Counted from the stretch's first letter, positions 47,223 to 59,295 are shown. The stretch is DNA of 64,000 nucleotides from Bacteroidales bacterium (GCA_021738625.1 JAIPBS010000004.1:1-64000), one strand, 5' to 3'. Notes: generated by a model from the letters alone, not told the origin. A program made the numbers and translations.

Positions 47223-49688
47223 ATGTTAACATTGTTGTTTGATTCGAGTAAGAAAAGATTGAACTGTTTTCGGCAACTGATAATGTTTTTGCTGATTGGC
47301 TTTCATTTATTTTCTGATGCCCAACCCATTATTGATACCGTTTGGACCGAAACAGACACGGTTGACCGTTATAAAAGTTTTACACTTTCGCTCGGCATCA
47401 CAACCCAGGTATCCAATGTCTTCAACTACGATAAGTTTCATCTAAGGGGTGTTTTCCAATCTCCCTCAGGAAAGCTGGATACCATTGATGGTTTTTTTTA
47501 TCAGGATTACCAAATGACGGAACCCGATGTTTTGGTGCCGCTTGGGGCGCCTTTCTGGAAAATGCGAATCGCTCCCGATGAAACAGGCGTATGGAAAGTC
47601 CATTTAATATGCTCTGATAGCACCGGTACAGTTGAGATTGCCGGTCCCGATTTTTATTGTGTTCCTTCAGGGGAAAAAGGTTTTCTAAAACTGGATGGGA
47701 ACTTTCTGAGATATGACGACGGGGAGTACTTTTTCCCGGTAGGGGAAAACCTTTGTTGGTCGGATTTTCAAAATGGATTTTACAATTACAAAAGGTGGAC
47801 AGACAGCCTGAGTCTTCACGGCGCCAATCATGTTAAGATCATATTCGCTCCCTGGTCGTTTGAGATGGAATGGGGAGAGAACAGGCTGGGAAACTACACC
47901 CATAAAATGAACCAGGCCTGGGCGCTCGACTGGGTGATGGATATGCTTGAGGAAAAAGGTATCTACTGCACCCTGGTTCCTATGATACATGATGAAGTGA
48001 GGATACAGCAACAAGGTGGCCCTTATCACTGGCAGCAAAATCCTTATAATGCCCAAAACGGAGGGCCCTGTGAAAATCCCTGGGATTTTTTCACCAATCA
48101 GGAAGCCCGGAAACTATTTAAAAGAAAGTTGAAATATATGATTTCTCGCTGGGGCTATTCTCCAAGGTTGATGACCTGGGAGCTTTTCACCGAAATCGAT
48201 AATTTTCCTTATTACGAAGAGCATTCGGCCGACATCAGGGCGTGGGTGCTTGAAATGGGAGCCTATCTTGAGCAGAACGATATCCGGCCCAGACCTTTTT
48301 CTGTTAGTTATGCCGTGAAACAGCACGACAGCCTGACCTGGCTCGACGAGCGAATAGATTACACGCAATTGCATTTATATAATGTGCCTGAAGGAGACCA
48401 GGAGCTTAACCTGTTTATAAATTCCAGGGAATACCTGAAAGCTTTTGGTAAAACGCACATAGTTGGTGAGACCGGTGCTTTTTCCTCTCCCTCGGAATTG
48501 ATTGAACTGGATCCGCGGGGACTGGCCTTTCACAATGCCCTCTGGTCATCATCCTTTACCGGTAGCTTTGCCGGCATGCTGATGTGGAACTGGGACAGTT
48601 ACATCGACACCCTTGGATTGTACCATCATTTCAATCCATTGACCGGGTTTATGAAAGCCACGGATTTGGGGCTGTACAATGAATTTGCATTGACGCCATT
48701 CACCTTCAGTGATTCCAATTTGAATATTTCCGTAAAACCCAAATACTTCAGCCTTTCCGAAAAGGCCCCTGTTGATACTTTTATTGTCGAACGGAACGGC
48801 AATTTTTATCCTGCAGAAAACCAGCTGGGTTCTGTTTTGTATGGGAAGGATATGATCGGGCAGAGCTTACGAAATCCGCCGGTTTTTCAATTGAATCAAA
48901 CACAACATGGAGAGCTGATCATTGAAACTGGTGATGTTGTGGTTTCGGGCAATCTGCTGGTAAAACTCGACGGTGAGTTAACTTTTTCAGGAGCTGTTGC
49001 GCCAAATACTGTTTATGAAATATCAATACCCGAAGGAACCCAATATATCCGGGTTGAAAATACAGGAACCGCCTTTGCCAGCTCGATTGAAATTAAATCC
49101 TATACTTTTGAAAATTATGCTCCGGTATTGAGAGCCTTTGCGATGAAAGGTGGTGATCATATGACCGGCTGGTTGCAAAACCGTTTGTATAGCTGGAAAC
49201 ATTTTTACGAAAGCACTGCAGATCCCGCTCCGGTCAGTGGATATATGCTGGCAAAGGGTCTTAGCCCCGGAAATTATGAGGTAAAATGGTGGAACCCTTC
49301 AACGGGTATGTTGGATTCGGTGAGCACCTATACAGCCGGCAGCTCGGGTTTGCAGTTGAATATTCCGGCTTTACTATGGGATGTAGCGTTTACCATCGAC
49401 AGAGTGGTTGGCATCAGCGAACAGACGGGGCAGGGATCAAATGATATCGGGATTTTTCCACTTCCCGCAAGAGACCTTTTTTATGTTGAATATGCATTGG
49501 ATGAAGCCGGGGATGTTTGTTTTGAGTTGTTTGACTTGAGTGGAAAACTACATCATTCTGAATTGATACAGCATGACTCCCGTGGAAATTATTGCCGGTC
49601 CTTCCAGGCAGAATACCCGGTAGGGATTTATTATCTTCGTGTAAGTACAAGCAGGTATACCTTATCTGAAAAGCTGATCCTCCTTTAG
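47223..49688 (+). CDS. DUF5060-containing glycoside-hydrolase-like exported protein with T9SS C-terminus
   Basis: FTLSLGITTQVSNVFNYDKFHLRGVFQSPSG; catalytic-barrel-like LMTWELFTEIDNF; C-terminal IGIFPLPARDLFYVEYALDEAG..GIYYLRVSTSRYTLSEKLILL. Confidence 0.8.
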   Translation: MLTLLFDSSKKRLNCFRQLIMFLLIGFHLFSDAQPIIDTVWTETDTVDRYKSFTLSLGITTQVSNVFNYDKFHLRGVFQSPSGKLDTIDGFFYQDYQMTEPDVLVPLGAPFWKMRIAPDETGVWKVHLICSDSTGTVEIAGPDFYCVPSGEKGFLKLDGNFLRYDDGEYFFPVGENLCWSDFQNGFYNYKRWTDSLSLHGANHVKIIFAPWSFEMEWGENRLGNYTHKMNQAWALDWVMDMLEEKGIYCTLVPMIHDEVRIQQQGGPYHWQQNPYNAQNGGPCENPWDFFTNQEARKLFKRKLKYMISRWGYSPRLMTWELFTEIDNFPYYEEHSADIRAWVLEMGAYLEQNDIRPRPFSVSYAVKQHDSLTWLDERIDYTQLHLYNVPEGDQELNLFINSREYLKAFGKTHIVGETGAFSSPSELIELDPRGLAFHNALWSSSFTGSFAGMLMWNWDSYIDTLGLYHHFNPLTGFMKATDLGLYNEFALTPFTFSDSNLNISVKPKYFSLSEKAPVDTFIVERNGNFYPAENQLGSVLYGKDMIGQSLRNPPVFQLNQTQHGELIIETGDVVVSGNLLVKLDGELTFSGAVAPNTVYEISIPEGTQYIRVENTGTAFASSIEIKSYTFENYAPVLRAFAMKGGDHMTGWLQNRLYSWKHFYESTADPAPVSGYMLAKGLSPGNYEVKWWNPSTGMLDSVSTYTAGSSGLQLNIPALLWDVAFTIDRVVGISEQTGQGSNDIGIFPLPARDLFYVEYALDEAGDVCFELFDLSGKLHHSELIQHDSRGNYCRSFQAEYPVGIYYLRVSTSRYTLSEKLILL

Positions 49689-49793
49689 GAACCACCGGTT
49701 TAAAACATATGTTAACATCTATTTATATTGCATTTTTTTGTAATTTTGAACCAATTGCATGAAAATTGGTTTATCAGATAAAATCTTTTAATT

Positions 49794-52061
49794 ATGATAT
49801 TTGATCTCGAAATGATAAAAGGGGTGTATGCCACAATACCTCAAAAAATCAAGGAATTCAGAAGACAGGTAGGCAAACCCCTCAGCCTGACCGAAAAAAT
49901 ACTTTATACCCATCTGAGTGAGAAAATGCCACAAGAGCCTTTTGTGAGGGGCAAGAGCTATGTCAACTTCAAACCGGATCGAGTTGCTATGCAGGATGCA
50001 ACGGCCCAGATGGCATTGCTTCAGTTTATGATGGCAGGTAAAGACAATGTTGCCGTGCCTTCCACGGTGCATTGCGATCACCTGATCCAGGCCAAAGTGG
50101 GCGCTGAGGAAGATTTAGAAACCGCCAACAAGGCCAATAAAGAGGTTTTTGATTTTTTGTCTTCCGTATCCAACAAATATGGGATAGGCTTTTGGAAACC
50201 GGGAGCCGGTATCATTCACCAGGTGGTGCTTGAAAATTACGCATTCCCGGGTGGTATGATGATCGGCACCGACTCGCATACAGTAAATGCAGGCGGCCTC
50301 GGAATGGTTGCTATTGGGGTGGGTGGCGCCGATGCCGTTGATGTTATGGCCGGTATGCCATGGGAACTGAAATTTCCCAGATTGATCGGCGTAAAATTGA
50401 CCGGAGAGCTGAGCGGCTGGACTTCACCAAAAGATGTTATCCTGAAAGTTGCCGGTATCTTATCCGTAAAAGGTGGTACCGGTTCCATCCTGGAGTATTT
50501 CGGACCAGGAGCCAGGTCTATTTCCTGTACCGGCAAAGGAACGATCTGCAACATGGGGGCCGAAATCGGGGCCACAACTTCATTGTTTGGTTATGATGAA
50601 CAAATGGCCGAATATCTGAAAGCAACCGATCGGCACGAAGTAGTGGAAGAGGCCGATAAGATCGCTCAGCACCTACAGGGTGACCCTGAGGTTTACGAAG
50701 ATCCGGAAAAGTATTTCGACCAGGTTATAGAGATCAATTTATCAGAACTTGAACCGCATATCAATGGCCCGTTCACACCCGACCTGGCAACACCGGTTTC
50801 AAAGTTCGCTGAAACCGCCAGAAAGAATGCTTGGCCGATGAAACTGGAGGTTGGTTTGATCGGCTCCTGCACCAATTCGTCCTATGAAGATATCACAAGG
50901 GCGGCATCCGTGGCCAAACAGGCCATCGACAAAAAATTGAAGGTGAAATCCGAATATACGGTTACACCGGGCTCTGAGCAGGTACGCTATACCGTTGAAC
51001 GCGACGGCTACCTTCAGTTGTTCGAAGATATGGGCGGAGTGTTGCTTGCCAATGCGTGCGGACCATGCATCGGACAGTGGGCAAGACATAATGCCGATAA
51101 ACAGGAGAAGAACTCTATCATGACTTCTTTCAACAGGAATTTTGCAAAAAGAAATGACGGAAATCCCAACACGCATGGTTTTGTTACTTCTCCTGAAATT
51201 GTTACGGCTTATGCAATTGCGGGAACGCTCGATTTCAACCCCTTGACCGATTACCTGGAAAACGAGAACGGAGAAAAGGTAAAACTTGACGAACCCAGCG
51301 GGATCATGTTCCCGCCCAAAGGCTTTGCGGTTAAAGAAAAAGGTTACCAGGCTCCCGCTAAAGACGGAAGTCAGGTTAAAGTGGAAGTTGATCCCAAATC
51401 AATTCGCTTGCAAAAGCTAACACCTTTTGACCCTTGGGATGGAAATGACCTGCATAAATTGAAGTTGTTGATCAAGGCGAAAGGAAAATGTACCACCGAC
51501 CACATTTCCATGGCCGGACCCTGGCTGAGGTACCGGGGACATCTCGATAATATCTCTGACAATCTCTTGATCGGAGCCGTAAATGCTTTTAATGATGAGA
51601 CCAACCTGGTGAAAAATCAGATTACAGGAGAATACGACCCGGTGCCCGATGTGGCACGTACCTATAAAAAACTTGGAATTGATTCGGTGATCATTGGAGA
51701 TGAAAACTACGGAGAAGGCTCATCCCGTGAACACGCGGCCATGGAACCAAGATATATGGGTGTTCGGGTTGTTCTTGTCAGAAGTTTTGCCAGGATACAT
51801 GAAACCAACCTGAAGAAACAGGGTGTGCTCGCACTTACTTTCGTAGATACGTCGGATTATGACAAGGTCAGGGAAGATGATGAATTTGATATTTTGGGAT
51901 TGAGTGAATTTGCTCCCGAAAAGAACTTTAAAGTTGTTCTGCATCATAAGGATGGAAGCACCGATGAATTTGAAGTAAATCATAGCTTCAACGAAAACCA
52001 GATCAAGTGGTTTAAAGCCGGAAGCGCATTGAATCTGATAAGAAAGCTAAACAAGGAATAG
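49794..52061 (+). CDS. acn: Aconitate hydratase (mitochondrial type)
   Basis: [75 protein letters not shown]. Confidence 0.97.
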   Translation: MIFDLEMIKGVYATIPQKIKEFRRQVGKPLSLTEKILYTHLSEKMPQEPFVRGKSYVNFKPDRVAMQDATAQMALLQFMMAGKDNVAVPSTVHCDHLIQAKVGAEEDLETANKANKEVFDFLSSVSNKYGIGFWKPGAGIIHQVVLENYAFPGGMMIGTDSHTVNAGGLGMVAIGVGGADAVDVMAGMPWELKFPRLIGVKLTGELSGWTSPKDVILKVAGILSVKGGTGSILEYFGPGARSISCTGKGTICNMGAEIGATTSLFGYDEQMAEYLKATDRHEVVEEADKIAQHLQGDPEVYEDPEKYFDQVIEINLSELEPHINGPFTPDLATPVSKFAETARKNAWPMKLEVGLIGSCTNSSYEDITRAASVAKQAIDKKLKVKSEYTVTPGSEQVRYTVERDGYLQLFEDMGGVLLANACGPCIGQWARHNADKQEKNSIMTSFNRNFAKRNDGNPNTHGFVTSPEIVTAYAIAGTLDFNPLTDYLENENGEKVKLDEPSGIMFPPKGFAVKEKGYQAPAKDGSQVKVEVDPKSIRLQKLTPFDPWDGNDLHKLKLLIKAKGKCTTDHISMAGPWLRYRGHLDNISDNLLIGAVNAFNDETNLVKNQITGEYDPVPDVARTYKKLGIDSVIIGDENYGEGSSREHAAMEPRYMGVRVVLVRSFARIHETNLKKQGVLALTFVDTSDYDKVREDDEFDILGLSEFAPEKNFKVVLHHKDGSTDEFEVNHSFNENQIKWFKAGSALNLIRKLNKE

Positions 52062-52202
52062 ATTCTTTAGATCTTTCCTTATACTGAATGGAACATAAGA
52101 GCAATCATTGCAAACCTGTTTCGAATTGGTATAAAGATTGAAATACCGTGCAGCTTGTGGAGATTTCTCCTTTTGTATATCTTTACTGAAAAAAAATCCG
52201 AT

Positions 52203-52916
52203 ATGAAAATCAAAACCATTTTAAACACTCTGATCTTGGGCCTCCTGGTATTCGGCTTTGCGGCATGCAACTGCATTGAAGGTGAAGGACCGGTGACGGA
52301 AGAAATGCGCGATCTGAAACCGTTTAACGAAATAGAACTGGACATACAGGCCAATGTTTACCTGTATCAGGATACTGGCTTTGCCTTTAAAATGAGTGCC
52401 CAGCAAAACTTGCATGACCACATAGAAACACGTGTTTCGGGTGATAAGCTCAATATCGGAATAAGAGAATCCTGCTACCGCAGCGAAGATGAAGTGCGTA
52501 TCGAAATCAGCATACCCGAACTTGAAAAAGTAGAATTGAATGGATCCGGTAATATTAAAGGCATGACGCGTTTTGAGATTGAAGACCTTGAAATTGATAT
52601 CAATGGTTCGGGAGATATCCGTTTTGATTTGATTGGTGAGGAAATTGATGTGGATATCTCAGGCTCGGGTGATGTTCAACTGAAAGGTACAACACAAAAG
52701 TTTAAGGGCGATATTACCGGTTCGGGAAATATTAACGCCGAAAACCTGACCACTTATAAATCTGATATTGGTATTACCGGTTCAGGTAATTGCAGTGTGT
52801 ATGTACATGATTATCTGAAAATATCAATTACCGGGAGCGGAGATGTTATATATGGAGGTACTCCCGAGCTCAAATCGCATATCACCGGATCAGGTTCGGT
52901 AAAAAAACTGGATTAA
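52203..52916 (+). CDS. DUF2807 (head GIN domain) lipoprotein
   Basis: Lipobox LVFGFAAC; EIELDIQANVYLYQ; repeated ITGSGNIN/DISGSGDVQ/ITGSGDVIYGG. Confidence 0.9.
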   Translation: MKIKTILNTLILGLLVFGFAACNCIEGEGPVTEEMRDLKPFNEIELDIQANVYLYQDTGFAFKMSAQQNLHDHIETRVSGDKLNIGIRESCYRSEDEVRIEISIPELEKVELNGSGNIKGMTRFEIEDLEIDINGSGDIRFDLIGEEIDVDISGSGDVQLKGTTQKFKGDITGSGNINAENLTTYKSDIGITGSGNCSVYVHDYLKISITGSGDVIYGGTPELKSHITGSGSVKKLD

Positions 52917-55900
52917 TCCTGTGTTCTTTTCTCGTTCTTCTTTTTCTTCAGCATGTCAAGCACACTGTCCAGTTTGTTGTTGTTGATGGGTTTGGGAATA
53001 AAGTCATCCATGCCTACCTCAATGAATTTATAGCGGTCTTCTTCAAAAGCATAAGCAGTTACGGCAACAATGGGAATTTGCGGATCAAAATCACCGGTCT
53101 CATCTTTTCTTATTTTTTCTGTGGCTTCAACACCGTCCATCACAGGCATTTGAATATCCATAAAAACAGCGTCGAACTGTTCCTCCCTGAGTTTTTGAAC
53201 AGCTTCTTTTCCATTCTCAACCAATATGCAGCTATGTCCGCGATTTCCAAGCAATCTTACGATAAGTCTTTGATTCAGATCGTTGTCCTCGGCGATGAGT
53301 AGCTTTAAATTGTCATGGCATTGCTTGCCGGTTAATTTATCATCGGGGCCTGCTACATCTATTTTGATAGCAGCGCTTCTCTTCGGCAGATCGAAAGTCA
53401 GGGTAAAGTAAAACACCGAGCCGGCATTTGGTTCACTTTCAACCCAGATTTTCCCTCCCATTCGTTCAATAAGTTTTTGGGTGATGGAAAGTCCCAATCC
53501 TGTGCCGCCGTATTTTCTTTTGGTTTCGGTATGGGCCTGTGAAAAGTTGTCGAAAATAACGTCTATGCTTTCTTGTGAGATACCGATGCCGGTATCCTCC
53601 ACCGAAAATTGAATCTTGGTTTTTCCTGAAGCCGTTTTCAAATGTTTTAGCCTAACCAAACACCCACCTTCATCCGTAAATTTGATGGCATTGCTGATGA
53701 GGTTGTAAAGTATCTGTCGCAAATGGATTTCATCCCCCTGTACCTCATCGGGTACATTTTTATCAATATGAAAATCGAGCTGCAGGTTCTTCTTTTCTGC
53801 ATTGCTTCGCAGCGATAGTATGATTTCTTCAATAAATCTCTTTATGTTGAATTTTCTGAGCTCGAATTGTACCTTGCCGGCCTCAATTTTTGAAAGGTCG
53901 AGAATATCATTAATAATATCCAGCAAATGTGTTGAGGATGATTTGATGATATCGATATATTCTTGCTGTTCTTCATCCAGTGGTGTTTCCAGGGTCAGGT
54001 CTGTCATACCGATAATGGTATTCATAGGCGTTCGGATCTCATGGCTCATGCTTGCCAGGAAATCGCTTTTGGCTTCATTGGCGTTTTCGGCGTGTTGCCG
54101 GGCTTTGACCAGTCTCGTCTCCAGCTCTTTCCGTTCGGTAATATCCCGAACCACCAGTACGACCAAACGTTTGCCATTCTTCGTGATATCCAGATTGGCC
54201 GAGATACCTTCAAACCATTTTTTGCCCGCAGGAACATCCAGTTGATATACATATTTTTGCGAAGCGTTTTTCTCAATGGTTTTTCTGATAACTTTAATGG
54301 CGTTGAGGGCTACATCATGGGGGACAACTTCGCTTATATTTTTACCGGATATCTCCTTTGCCGGTTTATACAGGTAGCTCGGATTGCTGGCAAAAACCTT
54401 TAGGATGTGCCCTTCTTCATCAAAAAGAAAACCCATATCCGGTATGGCATTGGAGAGTGCGCTGAGTAATTCTTCACTTTCGTGGAGGGCATTGCGTATA
54501 TTTTTATTCTCGGTTATGTCGATAACCACACCGGTCATGCGAACGGGCTTACCCCTGTTGTCGCGTTCAACTACACGTCCCTTGTCAAGTACCCAAATGG
54601 TACGTCCGTTTTTTTGTTTCACCCGGTATTCGACTTTATAAGATCGTGTTTCCCCTCTCAGGTGCTTTTCGATCTCCTGCCGTGCCTTTTCAGCGTCTTC
54701 TTTCACAACCCTTGTTTCCCATATTTTGTCAATGGGAATATCCTGCTTGCTTTGTAAATCGAAGATATCTATGAAGCGTTCTGATAGAAAGTATTCACCG
54801 GTGATAAAATTCCGGTCCCAGGTTCCTTCCCTGGCTGATTCGATGGCCAGACGGAGGCGTTCTTCATTGATTTCAAGTTCTTTCTGTGCTTTGATTTGTT
54901 CGGTGATCTCCAGGGCGACTCCACCTATCAGGCTTGTGATATTTTTACTATGGATTGGGAACTTAAGAAGTTTATAATAGTTTTCATTGCCAACTTTATC
55001 TCTTCCTTTGGCAATTTTTGTTATCAGGCCTTTTTCAAGTACCTGTTGATCTTCCTCTACATCTTTATCAGCATCTTCTTTACGGAAAAGGTCATGGGGC
55101 GTTTTGCCAACGATTTCCGTTGTTTCGGCTTTTTCTTTTAAATAATTGTTCGCGAAGATAAATCTGGAGTTTTTATCCTTAATGAAAACGGAACCGGGTA
55201 TTTTATCCATAAAGGTTAAAAACCGGTTTTTGGTTTCTTTCAGCTCGTCATCAACTTTTCGCTGCTGGCTAATATCGCGGCACATGACCAACAACTCAAC
55301 CGGTTTTAATTTTTCGTTGAGTACAAGGTGAACTTTTTCATGGACCCATATTACGGAATTGTCTTTTCTTACTTTCCTGAAAGTGAGCTCGCTTTTTTCT
55401 GTTTTACTGCTGAAAATTCCTGTGATTTGCTCTTTGATGTCTTTCAGGTCATCAGGATGCACGACTTTCCAGACAGATTCTCCAATCAACTCCTCTTTTT
55501 GGTATCCCAGGTTTTGTGCGCCGAATTCGTTAACATCCAGTATGATGGCACTCGGGTCAACAGAAAAATACATATCAGGAGCTTTTTCGAATAGGTTCTG
55601 ATATTTTTTTTCGCTTTCAAGCAATTTCCTTTCTGTTTTAAAATTGCTGATAGCCATGTCAATGGTAGTAATCAATTCTCCTTCATGAGGAGGTGATAAT
55701 ATGTAGCCGGCTGCTTTAACTGTATGCGCTTCAACAATCAGATTGAGTTCGCTTTCAGGGATCAACAGTATAACAGGAATGTTATCGTCATGATGTACCC
55801 GGTTGGCGAGGGACAGGCTCTTTGTTTTATCTTTAAAAAGTACATCAAGCAGCAGGATATCGATACTTTCGTTTGCAAGTAACTGTTGCAAAGCCGTTTC

Positions 55901-56008
55901 TTCTTCAGCAACGAATACTCGATAATTGTGTTTCGACAGAAGAGATTTTGTGATTTCCCTTGTGCTTTGCTTCTTGTCAGCTATTAGAACCGTATTCTGT
56001 TTCATCAT
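52913..56008 (-). CDS. PAS-rich hybrid sensor histidine kinase with N- and C-terminal receiver domains
   Basis: Several PAS/PAC segments; FLASMSHEIRTPMNTIIGMTDLTLE; GTGLGLSITQKLIERMGGKIW; LLIAEDNDLNQRLIVRLL..AVFMDIQMPVMDGVEAT. Confidence 0.95.
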   Translation of the reverse strand: MMKQNTVLIADKKQSTREITKSLLSKHNYRVFVAEEETALQQLLANESIDILLLDVLFKDKTKSLSLANRVHHDDNIPVILLIPESELNLIVEAHTVKAAGYILSPPHEGELITTIDMAISNFKTERKLLESEKKYQNLFEKAPDMYFSVDPSAIILDVNEFGAQNLGYQKEELIGESVWKVVHPDDLKDIKEQITGIFSSKTEKSELTFRKVRKDNSVIWVHEKVHLVLNEKLKPVELLVMCRDISQQRKVDDELKETKNRFLTFMDKIPGSVFIKDKNSRFIFANNYLKEKAETTEIVGKTPHDLFRKEDADKDVEEDQQVLEKGLITKIAKGRDKVGNENYYKLLKFPIHSKNITSLIGGVALEITEQIKAQKELEINEERLRLAIESAREGTWDRNFITGEYFLSERFIDIFDLQSKQDIPIDKIWETRVVKEDAEKARQEIEKHLRGETRSYKVEYRVKQKNGRTIWVLDKGRVVERDNRGKPVRMTGVVIDITENKNIRNALHESEELLSALSNAIPDMGFLFDEEGHILKVFASNPSYLYKPAKEISGKNISEVVPHDVALNAIKVIRKTIEKNASQKYVYQLDVPAGKKWFEGISANLDITKNGKRLVVLVVRDITERKELETRLVKARQHAENANEAKSDFLASMSHEIRTPMNTIIGMTDLTLETPLDEEQQEYIDIIKSSSTHLLDIINDILDLSKIEAGKVQFELRKFNIKRFIEEIILSLRSNAEKKNLQLDFHIDKNVPDEVQGDEIHLRQILYNLISNAIKFTDEGGCLVRLKHLKTASGKTKIQFSVEDTGIGISQESIDVIFDNFSQAHTETKRKYGGTGLGLSITQKLIERMGGKIWVESEPNAGSVFYFTLTFDLPKRSAAIKIDVAGPDDKLTGKQCHDNLKLLIAEDNDLNQRLIVRLLGNRGHSCILVENGKEAVQKLREEQFDAVFMDIQMPVMDGVEATEKIRKDETGDFDPQIPIVAVTAYAFEEDRYKFIEVGMDDFIPKPINNNKLDSVLDMLKKKKNEKRTQD

Positions 56009-56176
56009 ACATCTGGCTTGACAACATCAAAAGGGTGGTTTAGATCAAATAAAGTATCAAAAATAGTAAAAAATACCGACTACGTAAATGTCATTTATTT
56101 TGTGCTGTAAATCATAATTGCCGGTTTTCTTCGTTGATAAGTTAATTTAGTTTGAGAATTACAAAACCTGCAGCTC

Positions 56177-57232
56177 GTGAAGAAATTATCATTCGTTTTG
56201 CTTTCATCATTTATTCTTTCCCTGAATATGTCCATCTTCGCACAAACGGGAGGGAACAGCACCTACGAGTTTCTGAATCTGTCCAACTCTGCCAGGATCG
56301 CCTCCATGGGGGGTAACTTCCTGGCCATTAGAGATCATGATATTGCACTTGCGGTGGCTAATCCATCGCTGATCAGCTCCGAAATGCACAACAACCTGGG
56401 ATTGAGTTTTGTGGATTATTTCGATGATGTGAGTTACGGTTTTGTAACTTACGGTCGCGATTTCGGGCGCATTGGAACCTACGCCGCCTCCCTGCAGTTT
56501 ATTGATTATGGAAGGTTTAAATGGGCGGATGAGACCGGGCAGGTGCTTGGTGAATTCAATGCCAACGAGCTGGCGTTTACATTGGGGTGGGGCAGGAGCC
56601 TGGATTCGAATTTTTCGATAGGCGCCAATTTCAAAATGATCTATTCGGCCCTGGAAAGCTATAATTCATTTGGGGTGGCTGTGGATGTCGCCGGGAGTTA
56701 TCACAATCCGGAAACCCGGTTTACAGCCTCTCTCATTGCCAGGAATATTGGATATCAGATCGTATCTTATTACGGCAGCAATCATGAACCATTGCCCTTT
56801 GAAATTCAGCTCGGCTTATCGAAACGTTTGCAGCACATGCCCTTCAGGTATTCAATTGTTTTTACCAATCTTCAGAAATGGGATCTGACTTACTCTGAGC
56901 CCGGTGCAGGAACCAATGGCAACGGATTTGGGGAAAGCAGCAATGAGCAATCGGATGTTGCTGATTTTGCAGATAAAGTTATGCGGCATGTTGTGCTGGG
57001 CGGTGAGTTTTTTATAGGTAATAATCTGAGCCTTCGCCTGGGGTACAATTACCAGCGACGACAGGAACTTAAAGTCGATACCAGGGTTTCTACCGTTGGT
57101 TTCTCCTGGGGATTTGGTATCAGAGTATCCAAATTCCATTTCAGTTATGCCCGTTCCACCTATCACCTGGTGGGGTCTCCCAACTACATCACCATCACTA
57201 CAAACCTGGGTGATTTCTATAAAAAGAAGTAA
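56177..57232 (+). CDS. porQ: Type IX secretion system protein PorQ (GTG start)
   Basis: GGNSTYEFLNLSNSARIASMGGNFLAIRDHDIALAVANPSLIS. Confidence 0.88.
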   Translation: MKKLSFVLLSSFILSLNMSIFAQTGGNSTYEFLNLSNSARIASMGGNFLAIRDHDIALAVANPSLISSEMHNNLGLSFVDYFDDVSYGFVTYGRDFGRIGTYAASLQFIDYGRFKWADETGQVLGEFNANELAFTLGWGRSLDSNFSIGANFKMIYSALESYNSFGVAVDVAGSYHNPETRFTASLIARNIGYQIVSYYGSNHEPLPFEIQLGLSKRLQHMPFRYSIVFTNLQKWDLTYSEPGAGTNGNGFGESSNEQSDVADFADKVMRHVVLGGEFFIGNNLSLRLGYNYQRRQELKVDTRVSTVGFSWGFGIRVSKFHFSYARSTYHLVGSPNYITITTNLGDFYKKK

Positions 57233-57295
57233 AGCTGAATTGGGACGATTTTACTTTTTCGGGCTTACATACTTTTGTTAATTTTACCTGCGCTT

Positions 57296-58171
57296 ATGCA
57301 AAAGGTAAAGGTTGAAATAGAAAGCGGTTCGGGATTTTGCCCGGGTGTTGTAAATGCCATCAAACAGGCAGAACAATTGCTATCGGAATCGGATAAACTA
57401 TACTGTCTGGGTGAGTTGGTGCACAATGAAGCTGAGCTAAAAAGGCTGAAGCTTATGGGTATGAAGGTGATCGACAGGACCGATTTTAAGAAGCTCTCTA
57501 ATGAGCGGGTGCTTGTCCGGGCGCATGGTGAAGCTCCCGAAACCTATCAGATTGCCCGCGAGAACAACATTGAACTGGTGGACGCCACCTGCGGAATTGT
57601 GAAAAATCTTCAGAAGAAAATTAAGCATCAATCCCGGCAAATATATGACAGCAAAGGGCAGCTGATGATCTATGGTAAAAAGGGACATCCGGAGGTTATT
57701 GGACTGAATGGTAATATTGAAGGCCAGGCCATTGTTGTGGAGAAACCGGAAGATATTGATGCAGTTGATTTCTCCAGACCTGTTCGCTTGTTTTCCCAAA
57801 CCACAATGGATCCCGAAGGCTATGAAACCATTATTGAACTTTGCAGCAATAAAGCAATGGAAAAGGGAACCGATTTCGATTATCAGCCTTCGGTTTGCGG
57901 CTGGATGACAAAAAGGGTGGACGGTTTAAAAGATTTTGCAGGCAGGATGGATATGGTCGTTTTTGTTGCCGGCAGGCAAAGCTCCAATGGAAGGTTTCTG
58001 TTCGGCAAGATTACGGAAGTCAATAAAAATGCTTTTAAAATATCGGAAGCCGATGAGCTTGATCCTGAATGGTTCGCTGATGCAGACCGGATCGGAGTGT
58101 CGGGTGCAACTTCCACTCCGCGTTGGCTGCTTAAAAAGGTTGCAGAAAAAATCAAGGAGATGACAGGATGA
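57296..58171 (+). CDS. ispH: 4-hydroxy-3-methylbut-2-enyl diphosphate reductase
   Basis: GFCPGVVNAIKQAE; GELVHNEAEL; VRAHGEAPETYQ; DATCGIVKNLQ; GVSGATSTPRWLLKKV. Confidence 0.92.
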   Translation: MQKVKVEIESGSGFCPGVVNAIKQAEQLLSESDKLYCLGELVHNEAELKRLKLMGMKVIDRTDFKKLSNERVLVRAHGEAPETYQIARENNIELVDATCGIVKNLQKKIKHQSRQIYDSKGQLMIYGKKGHPEVIGLNGNIEGQAIVVEKPEDIDAVDFSRPVRLFSQTTMDPEGYETIIELCSNKAMEKGTDFDYQPSVCGWMTKRVDGLKDFAGRMDMVVFVAGRQSSNGRFLFGKITEVNKNAFKISEADELDPEWFADADRIGVSGATSTPRWLLKKVAEKIKEMTG

Positions 58172-59295
58172 ATTTGAAAAGCCTGATACTGACAAATTTT
58201 AAAAACTATAGCCAGCAAGAGCTGCAGTTTTCCGATAAGATCAATTGTTTTATCGGAGATAATGGGGCCGGGAAGACCAATATCCTTGACGCCATATATT
58301 ACCTTTCATTTTGTAAAAGTTATTTTAATCCCATTGATAGTCAGAATATAAGGCATGAAGAAGGCTTTTTTGCGTTACATGGCACCTATCTCACCAGTTC
58401 GGAGAAACCCGATCGGGTTAGCTGCATACAGAAACGAAACAGCAAGAAAAAGTTTAGCCTGAACAAAAAGGAATACGACCGGCTGGCCGATCATATCGGG
58501 TTGTTGCCACTTGTGATGATCTCACCATACGACCGGGATCTGATCAATGAAGGGAGTGAGTTGAGGAGAAAATACATCGACGGGGTGATCTCCCAGTTCG
58601 ACAGCCTGTATCTCAATAACCTGATTCATTACAACAAAGCTTTGCAACAGCGAAATGCCTTGCTGAAAAGGTTTTGGGAAGAGCATTATTTTGATCAAAG
58701 CAGTCTGGAGATTTGGGACGGGCAATTGATCAAATACGGTGAAAATATTTATGAGAAACGCAAAGATTTCCTTCGGAATTTTATCCCGGTCTTTCAGCAT
58801 TATTTTGATTTCATTTCTTCCGGTAATGAGCGGGTTACCATTATGTACGACTCTCAATTGCTTGAAGCCCCTATGCCGGAACTGATCAGCAAAGCCGTTG
58901 AAAAGGACCGTCTGGCCCGCTACAGTACAACGGGTATTCACAAAGATGATCTGCTTTTTGTGATCGACGGACATCCCGTGAAAAAATTCGGATCGCAGGG
59001 GCAACAAAAATCTTTTGTGATCGCCATTCGCCTGGCACAGTTTGAATACATAAAAAACATCAAAGGATATAAGCCCATTCTTTTACTGGATGATATATTT
59101 GATAAATTGGATGACAAGCGCGTACAGAAGATCATCCAATTGGTGAGCGACAACAATTTCGGACAGGTCTTCATCACCGATACCCAGCAGAAACGCATCG
59201 AAAACCTGTTTGAGAAAGTGAAAATCGATCATATGATTTACAGGATTGAGGATGGCAACGCTAAAGAAATAAAAAACAACAACCTGAACAAATGA
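58168..59295 (+). CDS. recF: DNA replication and repair protein RecF
   Basis: LKSLILTNFKNYSQQELQFSDKINCFIGDNGAGKTNILDAIYYLSFCKSYF; GSQGQQKSFVIAIRLAQ; PILLLDDIFDKLDDKR. Confidence 0.97.
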   Translation: MNLKSLILTNFKNYSQQELQFSDKINCFIGDNGAGKTNILDAIYYLSFCKSYFNPIDSQNIRHEEGFFALHGTYLTSSEKPDRVSCIQKRNSKKKFSLNKKEYDRLADHIGLLPLVMISPYDRDLINEGSELRRKYIDGVISQFDSLYLNNLIHYNKALQQRNALLKRFWEEHYFDQSSLEIWDGQLIKYGENIYEKRKDFLRNFIPVFQHYFDFISSGNERVTIMYDSQLLEAPMPELISKAVEKDRLARYSTTGIHKDDLLFVIDGHPVKKFGSQGQQKSFVIAIRLAQFEYIKNIKGYKPILLLDDIFDKLDDKRVQKIIQLVSDNNFGQVFITDTQQKRIENLFEKVKIDHMIYRIEDGNAKEIKNNNLNK